From positions 18,378,071 to 18,442,070 of the forward strand of contig CM033118.1 in the NCBI GenBank assembly GCA_019321725.1: a DNA stretch of 64,000 nt, in the 5' to 3' direction. Below are positions 10,048-21,524 of this stretch, one piece after another; position 1 is the first letter of the stretch; each line of letters begins with the position of its first letter. A program made the translations under genes and the position numbers. This DNA is from Paulownia fortunei. Taxonomy: Eukaryota > Streptophyta > Magnoliopsida > Lamiales > Paulowniaceae. The notes beneath the pieces were generated by a model. The model was not told the DNA's origin, did not search any database, and saw nothing but the letters and a program-made list of their open reading frames with translations.

Positions 10048-12018
10048 GGGCAACAACCTCAGACCTGAGTTTAGAATTCACGACCACACATTTAAGTGTT
10101 TCTAGTCCATGGAGATGGGAAATATGATCAAGCAGCACAAGGGTTCAGCAGCATCAGGCGCTAATTCAATTCGAATTTCTAATTTCTTTAGATTAGGGGT
10201 GCTTTCAAGAACACCCTTGGTACAACTCTGAGCGCTCACATCTGAAAGTGTTAAGAGGTTTGGTAAGAGAGAGCCACAAGGATCTGGTAGGTTGCTTCCC
10301 ATGATTTGAAGATGCTTCAGTTCTTTCATATCCCAGATCTCCATAGGCAGATATGATGGAGCTTCAGAGGTTTTGATGCTCAGATGTCGACGGACAATCA
10401 AGCACTGAAGGTTCCAAAGTTTTGATATGGAAGGAGGGAGGTTTCCATCATAAGTGAGGGAAAGGTACCTTAGCTGCACTAGTTTCAGTACTTCCATTGG
10501 GAACTCGTAGAAACGGATTGTCAGAGCATCCAGTATCTTGAGCAACCTCAAACCCGAACATATTGGTACTGGATATTGATGAGGTGGACCAAAACATAGG
10601 AGAGAACGTGCAGTGGATTTTGATGCACAATCGGCGCTGGCTTTTTATACCTTCTCCTGAACCATCTGAATAACTATTTAGGACATGGAAAAACTTATTC
10701 TTCCCAGCTTCTTTGTTACACAGGTGCCAAAGGTAGAATGGAGGCCGCAAGTTTTAATTCTACAACTGGAGCTCAGCTGATGGACCATAAGAATACTTCT
10801 GGAAACAAGCTCCTCCAAACATTCCACAACAAAATCTTCTAAAGATTTGGATGGAATTGGTTCAAGAAATCCCTCAGCAATCCACAATTTCATGAGCATG
10901 GAGCGGGGGATCCCATAATTTTGAGGGAAATCTCCCATATAGAGACAGCATGCCTTTAAATATTGAGGTTTTCTTTCTCTGCTACCTTCTTCCAGTACTC
11001 TGGGGTCTTCTCGGCTTTTGATATAAGTTTGGCTACTGTGACGATTAGAAGAGGAAGACCTTCACAATTCTCCGCAATCTTCTTTCCAGCTTTCTCAAGT
11101 TCATGAGGACACGACTCTTTACCAAACACCTTCTCACGAAGAAGATACCAACTTTCTTCTTTATCCAGGAAACGTATTCTATAATTACTAAAAGGGCTAG
11201 CAGATTCAGCTACTTCTTCTAGCCTAGTTGTCAGCAAGACTCGACTTCCATTATGGTCGTCTGGAAATAAGCTTCTCAAGTCATCCCAGACCTCCGTGTT
11301 CCATACATCATCCAACACAATGAAGTATCTCCAATCCTTCAAACTTTCGTACATCATCCTTTTCAAGTCAGCTAATCTCTCATCTCCTTCCGTAGGCATT
11401 ATATTGATGTGAGGATTCACTTGAGCTAGAATACCTTGCAGGATTTGTTTTAAATGATATTTTGGGCCTATGGTGACAAACGCACGTCTGTGGGAACGAC
11501 TCAAAATTAATGGATTTTCAAAAAAATTCTTGGCAAGAGTAGTCTTACCAATGCCTGCCATCCCAACGAGCGAGACAGTCATCCGTGTAGATGGTGACCA
11601 CTTGTTTGAAAGCCGATCTTTGATTATGCCAAATTGATCAGATAATCCAACCATCGACTTATTTCCACCAAAATCAATTCTTGATGAAACAGCATCATCT
11701 TCTTCAGACAACAGGTTGCGTAACTCATCAGTGTACGCCTTCTTCATCTTCTTCACCGTTTGGGTAAATTTGAGACATGGGATTCAAGTACATCTTCTAA
11801 TTTACATACTGCCTCTCTAATTTGTCCATCCAAAGCATTCACCCTCTCTCTCTGCTGCTGCTGCTGCTATCCAATTCTTCAAGAATTTTTTGTAAGGACT
11901 GAACCTCCTTGAATGCAAATTCTATGATTTCTTGACAGCGGGGAAGGATCGAAATTCCGGAAGAATTTAGCAGGTGCTGTATCGTGTGCTTAAGAGAAAT
12001 CACAGCAGCATAAGCCAT
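10048..12018 (-). pseudogene. NLR copy B, 5' part (CC, NB-ARC, first LRRs)
   Basis: Starts at ATG 12018 (MAYAAVISLKHTI). The coiled-coil region is frameshifted in its serine-rich loop (about 11845). It then loses about 35 codons and shifts again near 11770. The NB-ARC follows with P-loop GMAGIGKTT, VLDDVW, RVLLTTRL and GLPL. About 22 codons are missing around 10955. Further shifts lie near 10745 and 10590, and the LRRs end in a shift close to the Copia junction. At least five separate lesions make this a clear pseudogene even without the insertion. Its family is cytosolic CC-NB-LRR immune receptors. Confidence 0.93.
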
Positions 12019-12400
12019 CTCTGGTCTCTCTCTCTCTCTCTCAGACCTCACACAAACACCAAAATGGAAGAAATCTTTAGCATATGCACTTGTGAATGAT
12101 ATACAAGCTGGATTGCTAAGTGGTATACAAGCTGGCTTTGAGGAATCGGAGAAGAAGTCCAACCATATGAAACATAACAGGGGTGTAATAATGCAAACTT
12201 TGGCTGTAAAAATTGTAGTTGTTGAAGAATGGTAGTCTGAATTTGAAGAGTGGTGAAGTCTTTGAAAAACTTAGTAGTGTTTTTCTTTTTCCATTTAATA
12301 TTCCTATGTACCAAAACTTCAAAAAGAAATGGCCATCTACATTATGGGCTTTGAAAATAGTCAAGCATTGAAATTTTTTGTCCAAGATTAGGTTTTGCTC
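12019..12400 (-). promoter_or_regulatory. 5' flank of NLR copy B (shared with copy C)
   Basis: Reading away from the start codon: a CT-rich leader, CACACAAACACC, TTTAGCATATGCACTTGTGAATGA, then AAGCTGGCTTTGAGGAAT and GCAAACTTTGGCTGTAAA. The same succession lies upstream of copy C (24169-24600) but not in this form upstream of A, D or E. B and C therefore share a flank subtype. A role in transcription is inferred from position. Confidence 0.5.
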
Positions 12401-15396
12401 TTTATTTTTTTAAGATATATATATCTGACAAATAAATTAATTTAAACTTAAGCCAAATTTGATCGTGACAACCGGCCTTTATAGAAAATTAAACATTACA
12501 CAAGTGACAAAAGAAAAATAATTTTCTTCCTTTGCCTCTCTCCTTTTCTTATCTTTACCTTGTTGAATTATTTGTTGCATGTTTTTTTTTAATTTCTTTA
12601 AACATTTGATGTTTAATTAACTTACAATAATAACAATGGACAAATGCGAATTATTTGAGAGATCTAAATGAGATAATAAAATTTTGTGAATACTAAAAGC
12701 GATGAGCAAATTTCAAAGTATTATCAAGTATGCAATCGATTCATTGCAAACGAAATTGATAATTTTATTCTTCATATTTCCTATACCAAATTTGATTTGC
12801 ATTTTAAATTTTTTATTTCTTAGAAAAAGAAACATTAGGGCTTTTCTTCGATTTATTGCTTGATCTAGTTATTTGTTTTCATAATAGTTCGAGATGTTGG
12901 TTTCGTCATCAGTACTTAGACTAATTATCCATTCTGTTGTTTCACATTTTAAATTCTCTAAATTTGATAAACTGATTTGTGTTTGTGTTTGAGTATTAGT
13001 TTAGTTGCTATTATTGGTAATTCTCATTTGGTTGTATTTTCATTTTCATTCTTTATTTCTATTTTTTCAAGTGATCTTTATTTTGTGTATTGGTCTTAAG
13101 CCTTAAGCTGAGAATGAAAATAAATTTGGATGATTTGAATATATTTTATGGTAAGTTACAAAGACATTTGGAATAAGGTTTGTCCAATATATAAGTACCT
13201 CTCCTATGGTATGTTCAATTATTTACTTCCTTGAGACATTTGCATATTCCCTCTTTCATTGTTGCAACAAGAAGTTTGACTGATTTAGCAGAATATTTGA
13301 AGTCAAGGGACTTTAAATTCAGTGGAAATTGATATCTTTTGCTTTCGGCCAATCAATGCCAAAGGGGAGATTGATTGAATCATTATTGATTATGATTAAT
13401 TGACATTTACTTATTTTGCACAAGATTTGATAGATTTGATTGATTTAATTAATTTACTTTTTATGAATTAATAGTCTTGTTTGAATTATACAGATTTTAT
13501 AGATTGTATCGATGAAAAGATCTAAAGATTTGATTTACAAGATATGACAATATCATTTTTACTGATAAAGAAAGAATTTTAAAATATCTTGTATAATCTA
13601 TGTAGTTTATCTACTCGATTGGAAAATCTTTTAGATATCATTGATTTCTGCATAAAAACCTCAAAGAAGAAGAAGAAAGTGTATGCCTTTTGAAAAAAGC
13701 AATACACTGCTTACAAGCTTTGAGTTAGTGCACTCACGCATTACACTCTTCGGGAGAAGAGGATGGGTCTTTCGGGATATAGACACAATTCATCAAGAGA
13801 AGAATTTGAAGATGTTTAGGAGAAAGTTTGTCATTTATTTGAAAGGAATTCAGTATTGAAAGGAGTTCAACATTATATACTTAAAAGTTAGAGAATTTCA
13901 CTAGACATTCATTAATTCTAATTCATTAAAAAGAGAGTATTTATTTTATGAATAAATCCAAATTTTTAATAGGGGAGTCTTTATTTTATGAATAAGTTTA
14001 ATTATTATAATTGTAAAATCTGAATTAGTGAAGTGTTCATTTCAGGTGGTAACTTTATGCATGTAGATACATTTGTACTTGAAATACGTCAAAAATTCGT
14101 GTGTTGATTATCCAATTGTTACAATAATTGAATATGATTCATTAAATAAGTTGGTAATAATACTAAAAACAGATCTTTCAATTTCAGATAACAATTAAAA
14201 TATAAAGTTACGTATATCTTTATCCTATTATTTTTAAAAATAGTGGTTGAAAGTTAATAATATTTATTACTATTTAATACTAGATAAAAATTCTAGAATA
14301 TAAAATCTATTTTAAAAAATGGAGTCTTTTTTTAGACATTCCAAAAAAAAAAATATATTTTCATCTTAAAAAATAGAGCATTTTTTAAAGCCTTTAATTT
14401 AGGCTGGGGAGGTACATAGACATTACAGACAGCTCCATTGAAGCTTGTTACTACATCTGCAAACAAATACTGATTCTGAAAGGTATTGTAAAAGGATATT
14501 ATTGCCCTTACTTGAGTACTTTTACAAAATAATAATATTTATAATATATATATATTAATATTAAATGATAAATAATGTCTATTGCATTTTATTATCCATT
14601 AAAATACAATTTCTATTAAATTTTCTAAGCACTTTTACTTTATCTTTCGTATTTATTAAGATATTAAATTAATTTAAATGTCGGAGGATTTTTTAATTAC
14701 CTAAGAAGCCTAGCTTCCCTAACGAATTGTTTATTTGGTAGCTCAAAGCACCTCGCACGTAAATGACATCTGAGAGGAGGAGTTAATAACTCTACCCGAC
14801 TCAAGTTTTGGACCACATCAAGTAAAAATTTCTAGAAAAATTTGAAGATATTGAAACATTGTCCAGTAAATACTTAAAGTTTTTTTTTAATATTTTAAAA
14901 TTTAAATCTTGAAATATGAGAAAGGAGTGGAGGAGCAGATTCAAGTCATGACCTCATCTATATAATAGGCAAGTTTAGGTACCACAACTTCTAGTTATTA
15001 TTGATTGTAATAAATATTTAGATGGACAAATTGAAAAACAAATATGTCAACAAGCCTTTTTTTTTTTGCTCAAATTGATCCATAGATTGGCCCAGCTTAA
15101 TTTGTCTAATTAAGGAGTATTTTTTGCAAAGTTACAGAAATGTTGGTTAGGTAAGTATGAAAGAAAAAGTCAGAAAGATTCCCCCAATTGCCTATTATTT
15201 AAATCCAGGGGTCTAAATGCGACATTAAGTTAGGGGATTCAATTAATCTTAGTTCTTAATATTTAAATACCAAGTTGAAAAGCTGATAGCTATGCAATCG
15301 AAAATAATTAATTTTGTATATATTTTATTCATAAAGAAACTTATCATAATTTTATTGGTATAAATGTTTCCTTACATTTTCCAGAAGGAAAATATT
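12401..15396. other. AT-rich intergenic region, no gene recognised
   Basis: No open frame or protein similarity was recognised. The stretch at 13148-13215 (GGTTTGTCCAATATATAAGTACCTCTCC) resembles 35036-35110, so it is a dispersed repeat piece. A less AT-rich patch at 13660-13830 contains no recognisable gene. Confidence 0.5.
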
Positions 15397-15600
15397 GGCA
15401 CCGTTTGGTTTCATTTTCAAGTTCATTTTCATATTTTGAGGACATTAAAAATATTTTTATTAGATTTTTGTGTAAAAATAAAAATATATTTAGATTAATT
15501 ATATTTCTATATTGAATATATATATTTCGAAATAAAAATATATTTATTTTATGGTATTTTTAATAAAATGATGTAAAATATTTGTAGGTTAACAAATGAA
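15397..15600. repeat. MITE-like debris
   Basis: GCACCGTTTGGTTTCATTTTC followed by TTTTTATTAGATTTTTGTGTAAAAATAAAAATATATTTAGATTAATTATATTT resembles, in part inverted, the element at 48218-48536. Only one end is convincing, so this is a fragment. Confidence 0.4.
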
Positions 15601-15739
15601 TTGAAAGGTACATAAAAATACGTTAAACATTAATAGGTTTAAAAATAAAAATAAATTGTAATTATAATGACAACACAAAAAAAAATTAAAAAAAATACAA
15701 TTTTGAAATTTCAAATAATAAAAAATGAAAAAAAATTCC

Positions 15740-16210
15740 TGGGCCACAACTTCTTCAATCTGTCTATGGCAAGCTCTGTTCCTTTGCAATCCTCTCTTCG
15801 AAGAATCTTTGATGTACCAAAAGGCAGCAGGCAAATCTATAAAGCCCAAGACACCATTTAATCCTTTTTCTCCACGACAAATCCTTTCATCATAATCTGG
15901 AGAAATCCTGGAGACCAAAGTACCAAAATCCTAAGATTACTTTCAATAACCAAAAATAAGTTCGAAATCTTTTAATAGATTAAAAGTAGCATCTAAAATC
16001 CTTAAACAAAACAAAATACTAATATAATTGTAAAACCATCTAAATTCCAAACTATTTAATAGGAAAATAAAACTAAATCCAAATATTATTCAATCCGTCT
16101 CTTAGCCTAGAACTCGAACTCTTAAAATAATGTACAATATATTTAAATATTATAAAAAGATAAATGTAGATGCCGGGAGAACTACTTGCCTCAAAATTCA
16201 ACACTTAAGG
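15740..16210. repeat. Orphan piece of the NLR duplication unit
   Basis: Words such as CAATCTGTCTATGGCAAGCTCTGTTCC, TATAAAGCCCAA, ATAATCTGGAGAAATCC and AACTACTTGCCTCAAAA recur at 20010-20340 and 42770-43180. The block is not attached to any NLR coding sequence here, suggesting a unit whose gene has been lost. Confidence 0.5.
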
Positions 16211-16501
16211 AGGCGATCGTATGCAAAAATAGAAAAAAATTAAGAATAAAATGATTAAGGAAATGAATGATATGAGTATAATATTTTTAATACTTAATAT
16301 GTATAAGGAATGAAGAAAGAATAAAATTATCATTTCTTACTTGATTCCAATCCCATAATTGGTAATTAGAAATGAATAATAAGAATGAAATAAAATTATT
16401 TTTGATAACCAAATTACCCTTTAATAGAATTGTTTTTGAATAAAATTATTATATGATATATTGTGCATATGTTGTTTGTTATGATTTAGTTGGTGTTAAT
16501 A

Positions 16502-16543
<42 letters not shown>
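16502..16543. repeat. Compound (GT)n(AT)n microsatellite
   Basis: An alternating GT run passes directly into an AT run. Similar AT-rich microsatellites occur at 17062-17108, 18563-18640, 19555-19600 and 35520-35555. Confidence 0.9.
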
Positions 16544-16795
16544 ATCTCTCATTAATATAAATATTTTTTTATTAAAAAAATCAACATATAAAATTACTTA
16601 TATTTTTTTTTATTATTGACTAGATTGAGATAAATAGTTGAAAAAGACGATATCAAGAATAAAATATTTTTTTGTGTTTGTTCAATTTTATTAGGGATAC
16701 AATGAGTTCGAGTAAAACTCAAACCACACCAAACTCGCTTCGCTTAGGGTAGGTTTTGAACCACAAATGGATATTGAGGCGGGTCTCAAGTTTAG

Positions 16796-17069
16796 TGATG
16801 AGTAGATTTTATACTCATTAATTGAGTATCATTTGCTTAATTTTTTGTTTAGTTTTTGAGTATTTTGTTAATTTTTATACATTTAGTTTGAAATATTGTA
16901 GGTAATAGCATAATGAGGAGAAAATGGAAAGAAACATAAAACTTAGTTTAAATTTAGAATAATTCGCTTTTTAGTGCTATTGGGGCAGTGTTCGTATTTT
17001 AATCATAACTTTTTGCTCCAATATCACTTTGACTTGTTTCTTAGATCATTGGAAAGCCAAGATATATAT

Positions 17070-17107
<38 letters not shown>

Positions 17108-18507
17108 ATGTTTATGTTTACCATGAAATTAAACTCTTTCTATTTCAATGAGAAAAATTGGGTTAAATAGTCTGCACTTGACTAAAAATTTTTAGTATGA
17201 CACATTTTGGTATTTCAGGCATAAATATTTCCACTAATTTCATATTGAGTTGATGTAAGTCCCTATCGAAAGCTAAGACACAGAGGTACAATTCATATGA
17301 AGACACCAAAAGCTAATTTAGCATAAAAATGGGTGAAAAATCAGTTAGAAGAGGATATAAGCGCAACAGAGATCGAACTTGGACAGCAAAAACAGCGCCT
17401 AGGCGTTGCAATATCTGTCTAGGACGGAATGTGCAGCGCCTAGGCACCGAAAATCAGCGCCTAGGCGCTACCCTCACTGGACTGCAAAGTGATGCAGTGC
17501 CTAGGTGCTGCCAACCGGGCAAATAAGGGCAAATTGGTATTTTATGTCCTCTTTAGGACATCTCCATCAATTTTAAGTATTCTAAAAGCCTCCATATCAG
17601 ATTTTTGGAGAGGGGGAGAGAGTGAGAGAAGGGAAAACAAGTCAAGAAAGAAGAAGGAAGAAGAAGAAGAAGATGAGAGAATTCTTCCATGGATTGTGAA
17701 GAAGACATCTACAAGGGAAGAAACTCATCATCTTCCAAGTTTTATTTCATTTTCCTCTTTTTCTCATTAATTATGTTCATGGATATTGTTGAGTTATTTT
17801 TCATTTTTACCATCATGAACTAATATATTTTTCTAGGGTTGTGATGTAATCTAATTAGGATGTGTTGAATATTTTTATCAAGTCAATTCTTGATTTATCT
17901 ATCAAGTTGAGTTTTCTATATTGTTCTTAATGCTTTCAATTATTTGGCCACTAATTTAATGATTGGCTAATCATATTGACCCGAGAGGTGATATATGTGT
18001 CTAGTTCTAGGTGTAGAGAATCATAAATTGCATGTGAGATAGGAATATACTTTCATGGTTTGTGTAGTCTTGTTTGAGATCCATAAAACTAAATGAATTA
18101 TTGATTGTTGTAATTCATATAGGAATATAGTGAGTTAGCAATTGATAGTATTTTCATTAGGCATTGGAGAGACTAATGGATAATTTAGGGATTCTCGACT
18201 ATCACTTGAGAAATAAGTTTAAATTGATGAGATAAATTATTCAACTCAAACTAATTATGATGAAATCATAACCCTAGGTCTTTATAATCATTGATATTCG
18301 TTTTTACTCGATTTTACGGATCATTTTGTAGAGTAATTTAAATTTATTTGCATTAATTGCCACTCGCTTTCGTTTGTTCAAATAAAATTAGAGTTGACAA
18401 AATTTTGGTATTTAGTAATTTAATAGTTCTCGTGGGAACGATAATCTACTCATCATTTTGTTACTTGAAACGATAACGTGCACTTGCGTTCACGAATTTT
18501 CGCAACA
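16796..18507 (+). mobile_element. Ty3/gypsy-type LTR (solo LTR or LTR plus primer-site stub)
   Basis: The block begins TGATGAGTAGATTTTATAC and ends TTTTCGCAACA, followed by AGTTTTTGGCAC. This is the ending seen at the LTR/primer-site border of plant Tat/Athila-type elements (known style: ...CGCAACAAGTTTTTGGCGCC). The 3' third has the typical TCGTGGGAACGATAA and CACTTGCG words. No gag or pol follows, so the internal part is gone. The left border is less certain than the right, and a clean 5-bp duplication could not be proved. Confidence 0.6.
17395..17508. repeat. Array of GCGCCTAGGCGC palindromes in the LTR
   Basis: GCGCCTAGGCG (17395), GCGCCTAGGC (17436), GCGCCTAGGCGC (17457) and GTGCCTAGGTGC (17497) are four near-copies of a self-complementary word within 115 bp. 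A weaker TGTCTAGGACG lies at about 17416. The patch is far more GC-rich than its surroundings. Two short overlapping reading frames across it are not convincing genes. Confidence 0.8.
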
Positions 18508-18510
18508 AGT

Positions 18511-18605
18511 TTTTGGCACTGAACCCGATCCTTAAAAAATATTGCATATATTTTATTTATTTATTATATATATATATATATATATATATTTATGTGATGT
18601 ATATT

Positions 18606-18639
<34 letters not shown>

Positions 18640-19279
18640 ATATGTATCTTATATATGTACTCATAAAAATATAAATATAATACTCTTATAAAATTAAAAT
18701 AATAATATATAGTTAAATATATAAAAGTAATAAATATATTTAAAAAATTTATTTTTTTAAAAAATTAAAACATGCATACATAAGTTAAATAATAATTATT
18801 TATTGATAATATTATTTTTATCATATTTAGAAAGTTACAGTGATATTATTTTTTTAAAAAATATTTTTTAATATTTTTAAAATTATAAACAAATAAGGTG
18901 TAATGAGTCCAACCCATTACCTATCGAATTTGGGGTGAGTTTGAGTTCGAATCTATAAAAATCTTGAGGAATTGGGTTTTGGCAAACTCGATCCGACTTG
19001 ACGCGTTGTCATTTTTAAAATTTGTTAAATATTTTTATTTTCTTTAAGAAAATAAATTTGTCAAATCTAAATATAGGTGCATTCGTAATTGATTGAGAAT
19101 ATGGTGGAGGAGGAAATGACTAAATTCATATTTTTAGGAATAGTAATTCATCTGAAAATTAGTATTACTAATACTAAATTATACCAATCATGTATTTAAA
19201 AATATAATTAAAAATATTAATTTTATTTTCAATCTATTTCTGCATACCCATCACGTCATAAGATACATCGAGAACTCTA
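18511..19279. other. AT microsatellites and AT-rich spacer
   Basis: Long (TA)n runs at 18563-18640, then AT-rich DNA with one less AT-rich patch (18900-19010). No gene recognised. Confidence 0.6.
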
Positions 19280-19925
19280 AAAAACATAGTCTAAGCTTGT
19301 ATATATCAAATCTTGTAATAAAACTAAATTCCCAAACAAAAGTCTCCTAAGCACTTATTTATCCTATGTATGAAAACTAGGTTTATTATCATCAAAGCCT
19401 CACAAAGGCAATAAAGATTTCAATCACAAGTTACCTAAACTAAAAAAGTAGCAACAAGAATTATTTTACCTCAATCTATCTTGCCCACCATCTGTCCTTT
19501 AACCCAAAGATGTACTAAAAAATCTAATATCAATATATAACTTATAACTTAGGAGGTTATATATATATTATATATATATATATATTATATATATATATAT
19601 AATCAATATATAACTTATAACTTAGGAGGTGTTATATATATATAATTAAATTCAAATTTGTAATCTATTAGGACTTGATATGTTATTCATATTAAAATCT
19701 TAGTCCAATCGTTCCTAAAGGCTAAAAAAATTTAATCGTTTAAATCCCTTTTAAAATTTCAAACACAATTCTAAAAGTTCCAATAAAATAACATTTCTTA
19801 ATATAAGCATATTAATGAAAATTCGCATTCTCAACAAATATGGGGGCATTACACCCAAAGTTTTCGCGTAATTTAAAATAAAATTTGGAATTAACATGCA
19901 ATTTTGTTAAGTTCTAGCTTTTATG
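19280..19925. repeat. Orphan 3'-flank block of the NLR duplication unit
   Basis: Contains AATAAAGATTTCAATCACAAG, CAATCTATCTTGCCCACCATCTGT, TTAGTCCAATCGTTCCTAAAGGCT, GGGGCATTACACCCAAAGTTTTC and TTCTAGCTTTT, in the order seen directly downstream of copies B, C and E. No NLR coding sequence follows. A short duplicated word (ATCAATATATAACTTATAACTTAGGAGG) flanks the (TA)n run at 19545-19630. Confidence 0.65.
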
Positions 19926-20559
19926 CAATTGTGTAAAAATAAAAATATATTTAAATTAATTATATTTTTATATTGAATATATAAGTTTAGAAATGAGAAA
20001 TCCAAATAGAGATGGAATCTATAAAGCCCAAACACCATTGAATCTTTTATCGAGGTAAATCCTTTCGCCATAATATGGAGAAATCCCAAGATTACGATGA
20101 CAAGAGACAACGAATTTCAAAACATACAAAATATTTTTTCAAATTGTCGAATAACTAAAATAAGTTCGAAATTTTTTATTAGATTAAAACTAAAAATATT
20201 CAAGCGGCTCATAATATCTAAAATTCCAAAATAATACAAAATATTAGAATAATTGTAAACAAGTTCACCATCATCCATGTCCCAAACTACTCAATGGAAA
20301 AATAAAACTAAATCTCTAATATTATTCATTCACTTCTAGCCCAGAATGCTCGAACAATGTGTATCATTTTTCAAGAAATAAACTCCATACTCAATAAGTA
20401 ATTCATGATATTCTTCACCCGATCAAGCATAACTTCAGAGTTACTGTAAGCAAACAAGTTTCAAGAAAACAATCAATAGAAATGAGTAATAAACGTTTCA
20501 ATCAAAATACTGATGACGATTTTATTTAGCTCGCAAGCCAATACTAAAACCACTATTAT
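19926..20559. repeat. Further pieces of the NLR duplication unit
   Basis: TATAAAGCCCAAACACCATTGAATC and AATATGGAGAAATCCCAAGATTAC match 15840-15940, and TTTATTTAGCTCGCAAGCCAA with ACTAAAACCACTATTATA matches 42900-42945. No gene recognised. Confidence 0.5.
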
Positions 20560-21524
20560 ATTTCGTGACATAGGATGTATGGTAGAGAGATATATGTCTT
20601 CAATACAAATACATAAACCTTGATTTATTTAACCCAAGTACAAAATCATATTCACTTTCACAATGTCAGTAATTCAAAACTTAATCCACAAACCTTGATT
20701 TATTTAACCTATGGTAAAGCTAGGTTCCATTATGTATCTATGTGTGTGCTTCTATTTCTTTGGGATTCTCTCTAACATGTCTAACCTACCAATATGCCCT
20801 CCGCATGCAACTATTTATGTGTCAATATATCAAGTAAATAAAGATTTCAATTACATTTTACCTAAACTAAAAGAGTAGCACAAGAATTAATTTACCTCAA
20901 TCTACTCTGTTTATACTTATATCTTAGGAGGTTTGGTGTGTGTGTGTGTGTGTAGCAACAAGAATTAATTTACCTCAATCTACTCTGTTTATACTTATAT
21001 CTTAGGAGGTTTGGTGTGTGTATGTGTGTGTGTGTGTGTGTGTGTATAATATCTTGTTAAAATTCAAATTTCAAACCTTATTAGGTTCAGTTTCTTATTC
21101 ATATAAAAACTCTTGGTCCAACCGTCCCTAAAGGCTAAAAAAATTGTCATTTGAATCCCTTTGAAATTTCAAACACAATCCTAATAGTTAGAATTAAATA
21201 ATTCTTAATATAAGCTTATTAATGAAAACCCACATTCTTAAAAAAAAATTGCATTCTTAACAAATGGATAATTATCACCAAATGGTAATCAACCTAATCC
21301 TCAATAATCCCATCTTTATACACTTCTAATCCATGCAATACGGCAGCATATTTCTCATGCCCATGCTTCACAAAATACACATCCTTGATTTTCAGACAGA
21401 CGTACACAAACACACCCAAAAAATTAAAAAAGAAAAAGAGAGAGAAAAAAAAAAAAAAATGTATTTTCCTTGCAACTAAATTTGATAAAAATAGAATGAA
21501 TAACCTTTTGAACCAAGTTGCCAG
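20560..21524. repeat. 3'-flank block of the NLR duplication unit (behind C)
   Basis: Carries the same ordered words as 3430-4478 and 29700-31150, ending in a poly(A)-rich stretch just before the C stop codon. Includes the internal tandem duplication at 20875-21047. Confidence 0.65.
20875..21047. repeat. ~77-bp tandem duplication, each unit ending in a (GT)n run
   Basis: GTAGCA(A)CAAGAATTAATTTACC...CTTAGGAGGTTTGGTGTGTG occurs at 20875-20951 and again from 20952. Unit copies are nearly identical apart from the length of the GT run, so the duplication is recent. Confidence 0.9.

Noticed and set aside
17329..17770. Two overlapping short frames in the gypsy-type LTR
   Set aside because: They cross the palindrome array and a GAA-rich stretch. 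Composition is low-complexity and no motif is recognisable.
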